Shown piece after piece: positions 1 to 13,500 of a stretch of DNA of 64,000 nt. Under the pieces are notes generated by a model. It did not search any database and was not told where the DNA came from. It saw only the letters and a list, made by a program, of their open reading frames with translations. This DNA is from Zonotrichia leucophrys gambelii (lineage: Eukaryota > Chordata > Aves > Passeriformes > Passerellidae): the NCBI RefSeq assembly GCF_028769735.1, contig NC_088178.1:4034001-4098000 (forward strand). Direction: 5' to 3'. The translations under genes and the position numbers were made by a program. The stretch's first letter is position 1; the number at the start of each line of letters is the position of its first letter.

Positions 1-3000
1 ATAAACCCTGTTTTCCAAAATAGCAGTGTGGGTTTTTTTTTTCTTTTTATTTTGTTGGTTTGATTTTTTGGGCTTTTTCTTGCAAGAGTTTTCCTGAGAA
101 ATGGTGAAAGAGGTGCCTGGTGCCTTTGCAAGGCTGGATGTTCTGTCATGGTGAGATGGAGAAGCTGCAGTGCACGGAGCAATTTGAGCCCCCTGGAAAT
201 TGCTAATGTGGGATGCAGGCAGGGGAATTAGCAGGAGCATCAGTGGTCTGGGTCTTCATTGCTCTCATTCCATCATGTTGCTGTCTGTCCCTGGAGCTGG
301 CACTTCTCCAAGTTAATTCAGCTTTCATGAAAGTTTAACTCTGCTGCAGAAGGGAAAAGACAAGTCACTGTGGCCCTGAAAAATGTAAAGGGTGGTTTGG
401 GGTCAAGTTTTCTTGTCCTCAGTTTCCCCAGGTCTTGGTGCAGCGCCCAGCTCTTTGAGTGAGCCCAGATGGGCTCAGCAGAGTGAAACCCTGCTGTGTT
501 AGTACTTCTCTAACTTCTGTTTGCACAAAAAACCCCCAACAAACCCCAAAACTTTAAACAATGACCCCATCAGCTTCCCAGTTTTCTTTCCAAGCCCAAA
601 TTCAGGCTGAGGACCAAGCCTCAATGCATAAATGCTGCTGGAGCCTGGCTCTGTCCTGCTCCCAGCCCTCTTCGTCCTGGCTGGGAGGGACTTCAGCTCA
701 GTTTATAGAGTGAAATCCTCTGACTCTGGACTATTCAAACTCTTGGGATTACTGCACAGAAGACCTACAGAGGCACCCTGGGGTGGCCCAGATGGTCCTG
801 TGGGCTCCCTGCTATCAGGATTTTCTCTTTCACTGAGGGGTTTTTGCGGTCCTTGCCTCTTCAAGCCATGGGAGGCTGCCAGCAGGGTTTCTGGCTTTAA
901 ACAGAGCTTATTCTCTCTCAATTTTGCAGCTTCTTGCTTCGAGTACAACTGCAATTTAGCTTTATTTCGCAAAATCTGACATGACTGGAGACTGTGATTT
1001 ACTGGCCTTGGAGGATACGGTGTATGTAACTGTGCAGGGCATAAGTGGCTTTTCATGGCAGAGGAGTCATAAATTGAGATGAGAAAAAACGAGGGAAATG
1101 GGTTAGTGTCCAACTTTACAAGGCAGCAGCAGGAACAGGACGCAGGCAGGTGATCTGTAACTGTCACGGGGCTTTATTGCCCCTGATTGCCTGCAATAAA
1201 GCTCCTCGAGCAGGGTTCAGGTGCCTGGAGAGACACAAGATGGCAATGTTCTCAAAAGGACACCCTGCAGCTTCCCGGGGCTGAGGGTGTCCAGCTGATC
1301 AGCTTGCCCTGCACTGGCACTTGATGGGGACCCTGGGAAGGGTCTGTGGCTGGTCACCCCTCCATGGCCACCAAGAAAGCAGCCTGGGGGTGAGGGGGGG
1401 ATGTGGAAGTCTCTGGGGGCACCAGCTTGAGGTGAGCTGGTGTTGCCCTGGCCTCAATCCAGAGCTTGGCATCCCTGCCCTGCTTCTCCATGGCACACGC
1501 ACCAGGAGGTGTTGTGGCAGCAGTTGTGGCCACTGGGGTTTCTTCTTTTGACATCTGCATCCCCTCTTTGCCTTCTGTGCCCTCCACACCTTCCAACAGA
1601 CCCAGATCCAGAAGGACATTTTAGACACAGAATAACAACCTTCTCTTGGCTGTTTTTTTTTCTCCTTTTTTTTTGGCTTGGTTTTACTTAATGCCACAAG
1701 AATATCTGCAGGATTTGTCCCACTTAAAAATTAATTTTCCCTGGTTGAGCAGGGGGTGGTGTGGGGTAGGTGGAAGAATTGCCTCTGCTTTATTGTTTGT
1801 TTGTTTTTTTTTTTTCTTTGCATTTGCCTGACAAATATTTCTGGGTCCCTTGGCATTATATGTTAATTTTCAGCTTAAAGGTTGTAAGGCATTGCAATGT
1901 GGCACGGGAAGGGGTGGTGTGACAGTCTCCAGGCTGCCTGTGCTCGTTTTATCCGCAAATGGCTGCATTTGCAATGTGTAATGATCTCTGTAAGGCAGTT
2001 AGAAGTGAGATAAACATCAATTTTATGGCTGGGAAAACATAAGGGGTGTTGCACAGGAAAACGAGAGGACCTGAATACTGAAAACTCTCCGGCCTCCTCA
2101 CTCTCTGCTGTTGGGTTTGGCTCTTGTCTCTCCATGGATCCCTGTGCATCCCAATCCCTCCTGTGCTGGGTCCAGGCTGGTGAGGTGCTGCAAGCCAGGG
2201 ATGCAGGAGCTGCACAGCCTCTCCTTTAAGGGTGGGGGATGCAGGTAACCAGGATTTAGTATTCCCAGCCAGGTGTTCTGGAGGGTTAGCTGAAGTGGGA
2301 ATGAAGACCAAGATTAGGAAGTTTTTTTAGGATTTGTTTTGTAACAGGAGCTCCCACACAAGGCTGAGGTCACGGTTCTGGGGCATCCAGACTGAGGATG
2401 TGTTTTGAGTTTCACAAATAACAAATAACAGCTTTTTGCAGCTCTCTTTCTTCACCAGATACGATACAGGGTACAAAATGCTTTTTCTAATATGCTGAAT
2501 GCCTCTGGAATGCAATTAATATTCTTGCCTAAGTCTCCAAAAATTAACAGGCGTGTCTGGAAGCTGCTGAACGTGGCTGTGTGTGCAGGGGGGTGCTGGG
2601 GAGGGACAGCTCGGTCCATCCAAGCTGGAAACAACCTCACATGGGGAAGGAAGGTGCAAAACCATGGCTGGGAACTGGAGCTCCCAGAGTGGCTGCAGAA
2701 AAACAGGGAGAGTCCCCCCATGGGCAGATCACAGCCACAGGATGGTGCTGAGGCTTGTAGGTGGGAGCAGACCCCACCCCAGCTGCTTTAGGTGGCACCA
2801 CCTTCCTCCCACCAGCATGCCCATGGCCTGGGGAGCTCCAAATGCCACCCCCCAGCTGGAGCAAGGGCTCTCCCAGCTCCTTCCCTTTGAGCCTGACAGG
2901 GGTGATCCAGCTAATTATTAATGAGCTACCGTTGAGACTGATTGGGGATGAGGGCTCTCCCCATGTGCTGCAGGTGCTCAGCCTGCCTGGGAACCTGAGC

Positions 3001-4077
3001 CTGGGTGGTTTTTATTTTCTTGCTCTGTGTGACACGGAATAGGCTGCCAAAAGCTGGCAGCATATTCAGGGCTGGTGTTTTTTGCTGCGTAGAATATTTA
3101 AAATGAGTTTTCACATTTTATGTAGCTCATCTGCTACTTCCATTTCTCCCTGCATGATGCTCAAGACATCTCCACACAAAAAAAAAGAAGCATTTGTTTA
3201 CATATATATTTTTCACATTTATAAGTGGCTGAAGCTCAGAGATTAACAAAGCTTCCTATCAATTCTGCTTCAAAAAAAAATAAACCTCATCTCAGAACCA
3301 AGTAGAAACAACATAAATCACCTCAAAATAGCTTCAGGTGCTGAAGCCACCTGAATTTCTTCTCTTGGGTTACAAAGGTTTCAGATGAGGTTGGGTTTTC
3401 TGTGGGGGACTGACCTGAGAGCCTGGGGCTGGCTGTGATCAGGGCCCCAAGGAGCTGCACAAACACACCGAGGGCATGAAGAAAAATGTTTTCCACCTAA
3501 TCTTGTTACTGTAACAACAGCAGTGAAATCTTTTAAAGCAGAAAAATGTGATGTTTTAACGTGATAGTGGTGTCCCTTCAGCTCTGTGACAAATGTTATC
3601 TGCTGCCTGCATTGCAAGGGTTCTGTAAGCTTGATGGCAGTCCTAGGGCACAGGGCTTCCATTTCCAAGGAAGCTATGACTCCTTTAAAATAGTCATTTT
3701 TTGGCAAGATGTGATGACGTTGAAAGGTTATCCGTTTCTTCCCCTCTTTCTAGCTCATGTGAGCCTTCTTTCTCTGTTTTTACTTCTGTCACTTTTCATT
3801 CCCCAGCTCCTTTTCTTGGCTCTTTCTTTTTCCAACACTTTCCTGCTTTTGCCTTAAAGTTGGTGCTCCCCATCCGTTTTAAACCACTTCTGCTCAAAGC
3901 TTTGTGTTGGTGGTAGAGTTTCTCACCTCTTCTTCCCCTAGCAAGAACAGGAATTGTTTCCACACATCTCAAACACAAGCATCACAAGCTGCAGCTGCTT
4001 TTATGCAAGACAAGCTCCCAAATCTTCCTTGTAATCCAAACCTCCCAGGTTAGGCTGCCAACAGCAGCCTGAGGATC
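1..4077. other. Upstream non-coding stretch, no gene seen
   Basis: It contains A/T homopolymer runs (near 35, 1660 and 1806), a short hairpin with AATAAA on both strands (1173-1202) and only short, low-quality ORFs. It lies 5' of SEC16B exon 2 and could hold the unlocated first exon or intron 1, but no promoter signature is evident. Confidence 0.5.
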
Positions 4078-4312
4078 ACAGAGATGGAGTAGTTTGGGTT
4101 GGAAAGGATTTTTAAAGGTCATCCAGTCCAACTCCCCTTGCAGTGAGCATCTTCAAGCAGATCAGTTTTCTCAGAGCCCCATCCAACCTGACATTCAACA
4201 CTTCAGGGATCCAGGGGCAGCCACAGCTTCTGTGGGCAGCCTGTGCCAGGGGCTCACCACCCTCACTGTAAAAAACTCCTTCCTTATATCTCATTTAAAT
4301 TGACTCCCCTCT
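4078..4312 (-). mobile_element. CR1 LINE 3'-end fragment
   Basis: It reads on the + strand as the reverse complement of a CR1 3' end (TTTGGGTTGGAAAGG, TCCAGTCCAACTCCC, CAGCCTGTGCCAGGGGC, AACTCCTTCCTTATATC). It is truncated at its 5' side, as is usual for avian CR1. Confidence 0.9.
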
Positions 4313-5374
4313 CCAGCATCTTTCTGTGATGCTGATTGAGCCCTGCAGGCTCCCAGTATAGATTTGTGTTGTTGCTAGAAAACAGATTGGAAATATCCAG
4401 CAATCACCTCTTGGCTAAAAAACCCCTAAAATTATTAGCCAGAAACCAAGTGGAATTATGTTATTTATATTTATGAAATATCCTATCAATTTGTGTATTT
4501 TTAAAGTGTGACTCTCATAGTTCCTAGGGATCCTTTCTTGCTTTCCCTGAGCCCTGATCTGTCCATGACAGACCTTTTACTTCAAAACCTCCTGAAGTTT
4601 TGAAGGGCAGCTGTGAAATGAAGAGGAGATGCTTAATTTCATTCTACTGCAGCAGCTCAGCAGCACAAAGACAGCTCTGCCCTGGTTTGTGTTTCTCCCA
4701 GTCGGGTTTCTGTATGGCTGAGTGCTAAGGATATTTTTTTACTTGAAATCTTGAATTCTGCAGAGACTGAGTGCTTATTTCTCAGAATCACCAGGGAAAA
4801 TTTCTTACTCTCCCAGCAGGGTGGAAATTTCAAGGTCTGAAGCTATAATATATGTAGTCTTTCAACATCATTAAAGGAGGGGGTTTCTGACAGTGCCACC
4901 ATGATACAAAGCAAACTCTCCTGCCTGTGAATCCCAAATCAGTCAGTGCTGTGATGTTCCAGTGGAGGCTTCAGGAATGGGGCAGAAGGTGAGACATCAC
5001 TAAACTGCTGGGTGGTAGATGATGGACCTCATATCTTGCTTTTAATGTGGTTTTCTGTGACATCATTTACCTTAATTTGCTCATTTTCTCAGTTTTTAAG
5101 GAGCCATGGGGAGTTCAGGATGGGGTCTCCAGGCAGAATTTCTGGTCACTTAGAGAACAAGGCCATTATAGTGTTATAATGACTGAGATGAGGCAGTGCT
5201 GGGGTGGAGCCCAGCTCCATCCTGCCCAAATTCTGCCCTGGGCAGGACATGGTGGGATGGATTTTATTTGCTTGACTTGTGGCTGGGTCTGAATGAAACC
5301 AATCAGGTTTTATTTATTTATTTATTGTTATTGTTATTATTTAGGAGATGAGAGGATGTATCAAGGAAGACACT
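4313..5374. other. Non-coding stretch, nothing recognised
   Basis: AT-rich single-copy-looking DNA between two CR1 copies, ending in an ATTT/ATT-type simple repeat. No ORF with recognisable protein similarity. Confidence 0.4.
5308..5341. repeat. TTTA/TTATTG microsatellite
   Basis: Tandem TTTA units passing into TTATTG and TTATTATT units, directly before a CR1 copy. Confidence 0.8.
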
Positions 5375-5690
5375 TCATAGAATCCTGGAATGGCTGGGGT
5401 TGGAAGGGACCTTAGAGCCCATCTCATTCCACCCCCTGCCATGGGCAGGGACACCTTCCACTGTCCCAGGCTGCTCCAAGCCCCTTCCAAGCTGGCCATG
5501 GACACTTCCAGGGATCCAGGGGCAGCCACAGCTTCTCTGGGCACCCTGTGCCAGGGCCTGCCCACCCTCACAGGGAAAAATTCCCTCCTCACATCTAATC
5601 TAAATCTCTGCTCTTACAGCTTAAAGCTGTTCACCTTTGTCCTTTCACTATCAGCCCCTACTTACTTCACAGCATTAAAAAACTCCCCAG
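5375..5690 (-). mobile_element. CR1 LINE 3'-end fragment
   Basis: An inverse CR1 tail (GGGGTTGGAAGGGACCTTAG, CCATGGGCAGGGACACCTTC, CTTCCAGGGATCCAGG) running on into the TTAAAGCTGTT...GTCCTTTCACTA segment. It is well preserved, so relatively young. Confidence 0.92.
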
Positions 5691-6639
5691 GAGAAACTTC
5701 TGGGTTTTTCTGAGCTCAGAGGGCTGTGTGCTCCTTACCTGGGTGGGAGGAGACCCAAGAGATGGGAGAGGTGACCCTCAGGATGCAAAGAGCAGCAGGA
5801 ATCCCCGGGGAGTCGAGCGTGCGGCCGGCGCGGGGTGGAGGAGCAGGGGCTGCCCTTTGCCCCCTGGCCCATGTGGAAGTGGACTTTGGAAGTGGCAACA
5901 GGGAGCAGAGGAAGGGCCCTGACAGCCTCTGAGCAGGTGTGTGTGGCTGCTGAGGGGGGAGCATGGTGGTGGGAGCCCCTGGCCAAAATTTGGGGTGGGC
6001 CCTCGGTGGGACTGGAATAATGGGTGCCTGGATGTTTGTGGCTGGGGGCTGTTTAGGGCCAGGGTTTACCTGGATGTCACCTAGAGAGCCACAAACTGAG
6101 CCACCTCTGTTCAGACCTGTGTGTTTTCCAGTTCTGAAATTACCCCAAAGTGCCCTAAACTTTGAGGGGGAGGAGCGAGGAGGGGTTCAGACAGCATCTG
6201 GCCATCTCCCTGTGTTGGGGAGGCCTGGAGTGGTGGGGGCACTTGGGGTACTGATGCTGCAAGAGGAGACGTGGGGGGCTTGAGGGTGACATCCCCCTGG
6301 CAGCTGGGGCTTCACCCATGTGCCACCCTGGGCTCTCCTCAGGATTTCCTCTTCTGCATGGCACTGCTATAACCAAATCTGGTGCCCACTTGGAATTCTG
6401 AAAGGCAGGAGGAAATCCCTGTTTCCACCCCATCCCATAGCTCACAAGAACAAAGCTCTTTTTCTCCCTGCTTGCTCTTTTCTTTGAGCAAAACTCCTTG
6501 TCCTGCCCAAAGCTTTGCCCCCTTAGTGCATATCAGAGGGAGTTTCACTGCCTGTCACAGAGGGGAGGGGGATTTCTCACCCTCACAGCTTGAGGGGGCT
6601 GTGAGTGCAGGAGGTTCCTACCTATAAGAGGGCTTTTTA
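5691..6639. other. Non-coding stretch with a small CpG-rich patch
   Basis: It contains a short CpG-dense patch around 5798-5840, otherwise scarce in this neighbourhood, and GC-rich ORFs without recognisable similarity. The patch could be near a first exon of SEC16B but there is no TATA or splice evidence. Confidence 0.35.
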
Positions 6640-6935
6640 AGGTAAGGACAAATTTTATGGGAGAGCCTGTAGCAATAGGGCAAGAGGTGATGGTTTTAAA
6701 CTGAAAGAGGAGAGATTCAGGTTAGGTATTGGGAAGAAATTCTTTCCTGTGAGGGTGGTGAGGCCCTGGCACAGGTTGCCCAGAGAAGCTCCTCATCTCT
6801 GGAAGTGCTCAACAACAGGTTGGATGGGGCTTTGGGCAATCTGGTCTAATGGAAGGTGTCCCTGCCCATGGCAGGGGTTTGGAACTAGATGATTTTTAAG
6901 GTCACTTTCAACCCAAACCATTCCGAGATTCTTGT
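6640..6935 (+). mobile_element. CR1 LINE 3'-end fragment
   Basis: Sense CR1 tail (GGTATTGGGAAGAAATTC, GGCACAGGTTGCCCAGAGAA, GGAACTAGATGATTTTTAAG, AACCCAAACCATTCC). Confidence 0.93.
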
Positions 6936-7179
6936 TCTGGATAGAGATGGATGTGTGCTGCTTTCAAAGGCAGACCATTGCATCCTGGTGTTTTAAGGGA
7001 AGCTTCAAGTTAAGCGAGATATAGAGATGACTTTTCCTTGCCTCTGGGTATTTTGGAAAGGTTCCTGGGTTTCCAGGAAGCTCCTAAAAAGCAGAGAGTA
7101 GCTGGCAAAAGGCTTCAAAGGGGGCTTTGAGTGGGTTGAAAAGCTGCTGATCAAACACTCTGTGACTTGTCATTTGCAG

Positions 7180-7244
7180 GCCACTAAAGCCATTTGGGGC
7201 TCAGGCTCCCCAGACCCAGAGAGGATTTGGCTGGCAGGCAGGTG
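7180..7244 (+). other. SEC16B: SEC16B exon 2, 5' UTR part
   Basis: The stretch follows a good acceptor (TTTGCAG ending at 7179) and runs without an ATG to the start codon at 7245. This implies a separate upstream non-coding exon 1, which I could not locate. The exact 5' end of the transcript is unknown. Confidence 0.75.
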
Positions 7245-7504
7245 ATGGAGCCCTGGGCCCCTGCCCACTCGCCCCAGCCCCGGGAGAGGCCGGCAGCGCG
7301 GGGCTCGTGGGCAGAGGGGCTCCCCAGTGCCCCGGCCCCGCTGCGGCGGCACCTCCTGCACGCAGGGCAGTCTCCAAGGCCCGGCTCCTGGCACGGGAGG
7401 CACGGCCCTGGTCACCCCTGGGATGAGGGACAGCACCCCCACGGTGACACCCGCCGGCCGGCGTCCCGCGCTGACAGCACCTACCCCAGCCAGTCCCACG
7501 CCAG
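7245..7504 (+). CDS. SEC16B: SEC16B coding exon 2 (residues 1-87)
   Basis: It begins [16 protein letters not shown], which parallels the family N terminus (human MELWAP...). The donor is CCAG|GTGAGA and the exon ends with two bases of codon 87. It is rich in Pro, His and Arg, GC-rich and CpG-dense, and disordered, as is usual for Sec16 N termini. Confidence 0.9.
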
Positions 7505-10500
7505 GTGAGAGCCCTTGGTCCCTCTCGTGGAAACCTCAAAATAACAGCTGCTCATTGCACTGCTCACAGGTCCTGCCCTTGTGACTACAGAGGGTCAGGA
7601 GGTGATGTCCAGCTATTCAAGCAGCCCCATGACTTCTGTATTTAAGGCTGTATAGAATTTGCAGCTCTTCTTAAAACTGTGGCTTCTGTGGTTGGTGTTT
7701 GACAAGCTCAGCCTCAGCCCTGAGGTGCATTTTTCTTACAGGTATGATTAAATGCAGTTCTTTTTTCCTAAGTGCAAGGTGAACAATAAAAATACAAGTG
7801 GTAATATAGGAGCAAGAGGCAGCCTGCAAGCTCAGCTGCTGAAACAGTGAAGAGTGGACGGATAAAATGTGGGCTATAGGATGTTCTCAGTGCTGAGAAA
7901 GAGCTTCCAGCTAATCTGGCTTGATTTGCCTGAGTTATTGCCCTCAGTGAGTTATGGAGTCGGTACGTGGGGGTTTGTGCTGAGGTCGTGTGATGCAGAT
8001 GGGATATTAGGAAGTAAATTTTCTCTCTGAGGGTGGTGAGGCTCTGGCACAGGTTGCCCAGAGAAGCTGTGGCTGCTCTGTCCCTGGAAGTGTTCAAGGC
8101 CAGGTTAGACAGGGCTTGGAGCACCTTGGGTTAGTGGAAGGTGTCCCTGCCCGTGGCAGGGGTTGAAATGAGATGACCTTAAAGGTCCCTTGGAATCCAA
8201 ACCATTATTGGATTCTGTAAAACTGGGCACCACCTGTAACTGCAGGTTTCTTATAGCTGGGGGCAGCAAAGCATCCAAACCTCACCCTTCTCCTTCCAGG
8301 TGTGATGCTGGATCAGTTCCTGGCCCTGCCAGAGCCGGGTACCTGGCTTTATTTCCATCCCCTTTGCTGCCTCCAAAGGTCCTGAGCAGGTGGGACCCTA
8401 AATGTGACCCTGGAACCCTTTCTCCCCCAGATCAGTGTGTTGTGTTGTTTTCCAGGCAGGGCTATGAAGATCCCCACTGGCAGTATCCTGCAGCTGGCAA
8501 CAGCGATGGCTACTCCTACCAAAGCCACCAGTGGCAGCCAGTGGCATGGCAGGATGACAGAGGTATGGGGTCATCCTTTGGGCATGCAGGCAGTTTGCAG
8601 GAGAAGTGATGCTTCCCCCAGGATGGGTTCTTCTCCCAAGGCTTGCACACATCCAGGGCTCTCTCCTGCCCACTCTCCTGGGTGCTGGTGGATGCTCTGT
8701 GCAGCGCTGGCTCCCTGTCTGCATTTAGGAAATGTGAGCAGGAGCTAGGGGCACCCAAGGGATGTTTGATCTTCATGACCATGGCTAAAAACCTGTGTCA
8801 TTCCTGGTTTGATGGTGCTGTGTGATCAGAGGCCAGGGTCTCTTTGCTGTTTCTGGACTGAACAGAAGAGGAGGGAGGAGAGAGAAAAGGACATCAGTGC
8901 TGTGCTGGCAAATGTGCACAAGGCATTGTTATCATATCTCCAATGTGTTGGGATCATTTGGAAGCAAACTGAGTGGGCATGGCAAATTGCCTTTCTCGTG
9001 GATTTTCTTCTGCAACTTCACTGTTGCTCTGGAGGGGTGATGCTGACTCTTGATTCTCCCTAGACGTGAGGCAGGGAGAGTCTCATGGCAAGAGTTACCG
9101 GGACCAGCACTACTACAGGGGCTACCACCCCAACCTGGCCACGGGCCCCCCAGGGCACCACAGGTAAAGCTGGGGAGTCTGGGCTGCCCTGTGAAACCAC
9201 CTGCTGCAAAATGAGCGGGTTTGTGGGTGGTTCAAAAATCTCAGACCTTCAGTGTGTCCTCCCTTTGCTCCCGCCTGCAGGACCTACAACTTCTATGAGG
9301 ATAATTACACCTCGACTGCCAGGAGGGAAGGAACCCTCAGCAGTGATTCAGGGGAGGCTGATGGCTGGTCCAAAGAGGTAAACTCAAGATGGGCAGGGGT
9401 GGAGGACAAGAATGTCTCAGAGATTTGGGAACAATCCATGTGTCCCCCTCCAGCTGAGAAGAGGGCCCCTTTGCAATGTGCACTCAGTGCCTGACAGTCC
9501 CTGGGGATTATTGCAGTGGGTTTTTAGTGTTTGTGTTCTTTCCATCTGCTGGGCTGTCCCTCCCCCAGGGGCAGGGCTGTATGCTCAGCCCAGGAGCAGC
9601 ACAGAAATCCAGGCTTAGTGGGATGTTCTGCAGTGAAGCTGCGGAAGGGTCTGGAGCACAAGGAGAGGCAGAGAGGACTGTGAGGGCTCAGCCTGGATGA
9701 AAGGAGGCTCAGGGGTGACCTTGTCACTCTCTACAATTCCCAGGAGGCTGTAGCCAGGTGGGGATCAGGCTCCTCCCCACTGAACAAGTGACAGAACACG
9801 AGGAAACAGCTTTAAGTTGTGCCAGGGAAGGTTTAGGTTGGATACTAGGAAAAATTTCTTCAACAAAAGGGTTGTCAAATCCTGGCATAGGCTGCCCAGG
9901 GATGTAGTAGAGGCACCATCCCTGGGGGAATTTTAAAGACATGTAGATGTGGCAGTTGGGGACATGGTTTAGTGGTGAACATGGCAGTGCTGGATTAATG
10001 GTAGGACTCAGTCTTAGAGAGCTTTTCCAACCTTAATGATTCCATGATTCCACGATTCTAGCCCTCCGAGGTAGCTGACAGCTGTGTGTCATTGTCAGCT
10101 CTGGCCACCAAGTCATGCTCCATTTACACTTTGTCCTGACTGCTGGGTTTTGCCAAGAGAAAATTAAAAGATCAAATCAAAGCTACTCTGGTGATTTTGC
10201 TCCTGGGTGGTGCTTTTTTGGGTTTCCAAGCCCCATCTCCTTGGCTGTGGTGAGGAGCTCATGTTAGGGCTAGGAAAGCTGTCAGACTACAGCTGTGGCT
10301 GATATAAATTCCTTTCCCAAGCTGGTGTAGGGTGTGAGCTGCTGGGATGGGAATTGGCTGTGCTGTTCCTGCTGGGCACTTCCCTGCAGCAGCAGAGCCC
10401 CCCTCACTGCCTGGGGGCAGGAAATCAGCAGTGTCCCTAGCTTCTGAGCCAGGTTGGTGTGCTCTCCCTCCCTTGCAGCCCAGCCTGCTCCTGCAGTACC

Positions 10501-13500
10501 AAGAGTCAGGACTCAGCTCCAGCAGCCATGAGCTCAGCCAGTACATCCGAGATGGTGCTGATGACTACAGCCCTGGAATGGGGTCCTGGAATGTGGGACA
10601 AACAGGTCAGGTGGAATGGGGGGCTCTAACAAGGGGGAAGCAAGGGAATAAATGGCTGGTGTAGGATATTGGCTGTCTCTCAGCTGGGTCCTCTCCTGGA
10701 GGAGGTTGTGCAGGCACAAGGCATGACTGGGGGGCTGCAGGGTGGGTGGATGGTCCAGGGGCTCTGCCTGGGTAGGTTTAGGAGCTGCTGTGCACATCTG
10801 CTGCTTTGGGGGACAATTCTTGCACAGAGGTGTCAGTGGAGGGACACCTAATTTGGGGGACAAGTTTGGGACTGGTGAAGTTTGGGACTGGTGAAGTCCT
10901 CCACAGTGGATGTGGTGTGTGATCAGTGTGAGTGGCTCACAGTGGCCTGTGTGTCATTGCAGGGGAGCCCTCGGTGTCCACCCCACCCCCAGCAGTCCCC
11001 CTCAAGTTCCCACAGCTGCACACAGCACTGTGCTTTGGAGCTGGGGGCCACCTGGTGCTGGTGTGTCCCCACCACCCTGCTGAGAGACAGCTGCCCCGTG
11101 TCGAGCTGCACAGCCTGGAGGTAGGACACAGCTGGCCCTCCAGGCCCCCTGTCCCCTCCCTGGAGTGGCTCCTGTCACCCTGAGGGATGCAGGCATGGTT
11201 CATAACCCCAGCAGCCTCCTCAGCAGCCTTCCCATTCCTTGCTCCCATCTTCTGTCCATCCCACATGGACATCTGAGTCTCCATTGTGTCTCCAGCCTGT
11301 GCCTGGGTGGTGCTTTCAGCCTTCAGCTCTGTAACCCTGGGTACCTGTGACCTGCTCAGGTACAGTGATCCCTTCTCATGGGGACAGATGTGGTTTGTCC
11401 CTCTCCAAAGGACAACTCCACTCATCTTCCCGAGGTGCTCCAATACAGGGGCCTTGTCCATGCCCTGAGTCTCCCACAGCATTCCAGTCTCCTGTTTTAC
11501 CTCCAGAAGGAGGCAGTTTTTGACCTTTCTTTACTGGACCTTAGCACTGGAGTCCGTGTGGTAGCTCAGGCTCTATGCTCTGTGGTTTCCTGATGACAGC
11601 ACAGGGTTCACTGGCACTGTTGAATCCTTGGCCATGGCACCGGCTTCCAATAGCCCAGGTGGGGCTGATCTGATTGCTGGAGGCCAGCTGCTGAATTTAC
11701 TTTTGTTTTTCAGGCAATCCTTCATGGCACAGAAGAGCTGGAGGAGCTGCAAGCCTTCCCTGGGCCCCTGGCCAGGTATGGCAGCACAGCTCCAGGAGCT
11801 GTGTTCTCCTGGCTGTCTCCTTCACGAGGAGATGTGAGCTCCAGGCAGACTCAGAGGGTCCCTGTGGTTTTGAGTTATTCACAAAGGCCATGTCTAAGTT
11901 CAGGCTGGGAGCCCAGCCCCTTTGATGCAGTCTGGGCTGGTTTGGGTAGTGGGATATGGTATTTTGAATATTCATAGGATGTGGGTTTAGTGTGGTTTGT
12001 ACATCTGACCTTATTTTGTAATCATTTTGTCTCAGAAAAATGATTTTTTTTTTGTTTCTTTGGACATCTGAAGCTCTGGGTCAACCTGTGGCTTAGCTTT
12101 TCCAAAAGGTTTTGTCCCCTGAGATGGCTGAGCCACAGCAGGGTCAGACCCACTATGTTCCTTCATCCAGTGTGAGCCTGGGGATGAATCAGGGGTGCTG
12201 CATCAGGTTGTCTCTATTTCTGGCCACTCCCAGCCAAGGCAGGGAGAGAAAAGGAAAAAGCATTCACCAAGCAAAAGGGCTGTGCATACACAGAAGCTGC
12301 AGGGAATATCTGGAGCTTCCCCTGTGAGCTCTCATGAGACCCACCTGCAGTGCTGCAAGCAGGTCTGGTGCCACCAGCACAGGAAGGACATGGAACAAGT
12401 CCAGAGGAGGATAAAGGGACTGGATAAACCTCCCTATGCAGACAGGCTGAGGAAGTTGGGCCTGGAGAAGAGAAGGTTGTGTGGAGACATCACAGCCCCT
12501 TCCAGTATCTGAAATGGCTACAAGCAAGCCAGAGAGGGTCTCATTGTCAGCAACTGTAGAGACAGGACAAAGGGCAGCAAGTGCAAATTGGAAGAGGGGA
12601 ACTTTAGGTTGGACATATGGAAGAAATTCTTCCCTGTGAGGGTAGTAAGGCCTCAGGTTGCCCAGAGATGTGGTGGATGCTCTATCCCTGGAAGTGTTCA
12701 AGGCCAAACTGGACAGGGCTTGGTCTAGTGGAAGGTGGGGGGTTGGACTAGATGAGCTTTAAGCTCCCTTTCAACCCCCAGACCATTCTGTGATTCTGGG
12801 TTACCATTTGTTCCAAAGGGTACATCAGGAATCTCCATATAATATGTTGGAATGACTGAGTCAGGATCAACATCTCCACCTGCAGTTTCTCTCTCCTGTT
12901 TCATACACTCTTTCTTTCTAACTGAATGGTTATTTTATTGTATGGCAGCACTTCTGCCTGGCTTGCACATAGCTGAAGGGTTTCTGTGGTCACACAAGCG
13001 ACCATCCACTCTGCCTCCACAACAGATCATGCCTGCTTCTGCAGCCTTGGACATCCATGGCAGCACAGCAAATCCAAACTGTTTCTTTGCAGATGAATGG
13101 GGGAAAATATTATCAGGAGGGCAAAGAGTGGGTTTGAAATGTACTTTGCATCCCTGAAACAAAGAGATCTGCTAAGTCACAATAGATTTGAGTGTGTTGG
13201 AACTTGAAAGTAGTCTTTGGTACTGGGGATCTTCTTTCCTCCAGCTCTTGCTTGGAATCTTTGTCATCCCCATCAGTGTACCTGGGGACTGAGCCTGAAT
13301 GGTGCCCTAGGTTGCTTTGCCTTGGGTTTCTTTGATGCTTCTTTCTGCTGCCGTAGGGAAGATCTGCACAAGGTGGATGTGATGACCTTTTGCCAGCAGA
13401 AGATAAACACAGGCTGTGACCTCTCAACACAGAGGGGCAGAGATTCCTCTCTCCTCTGGAAACTCCTGGTCCTCCTCTGCCGGCAGAACGGGGTAGGTAT

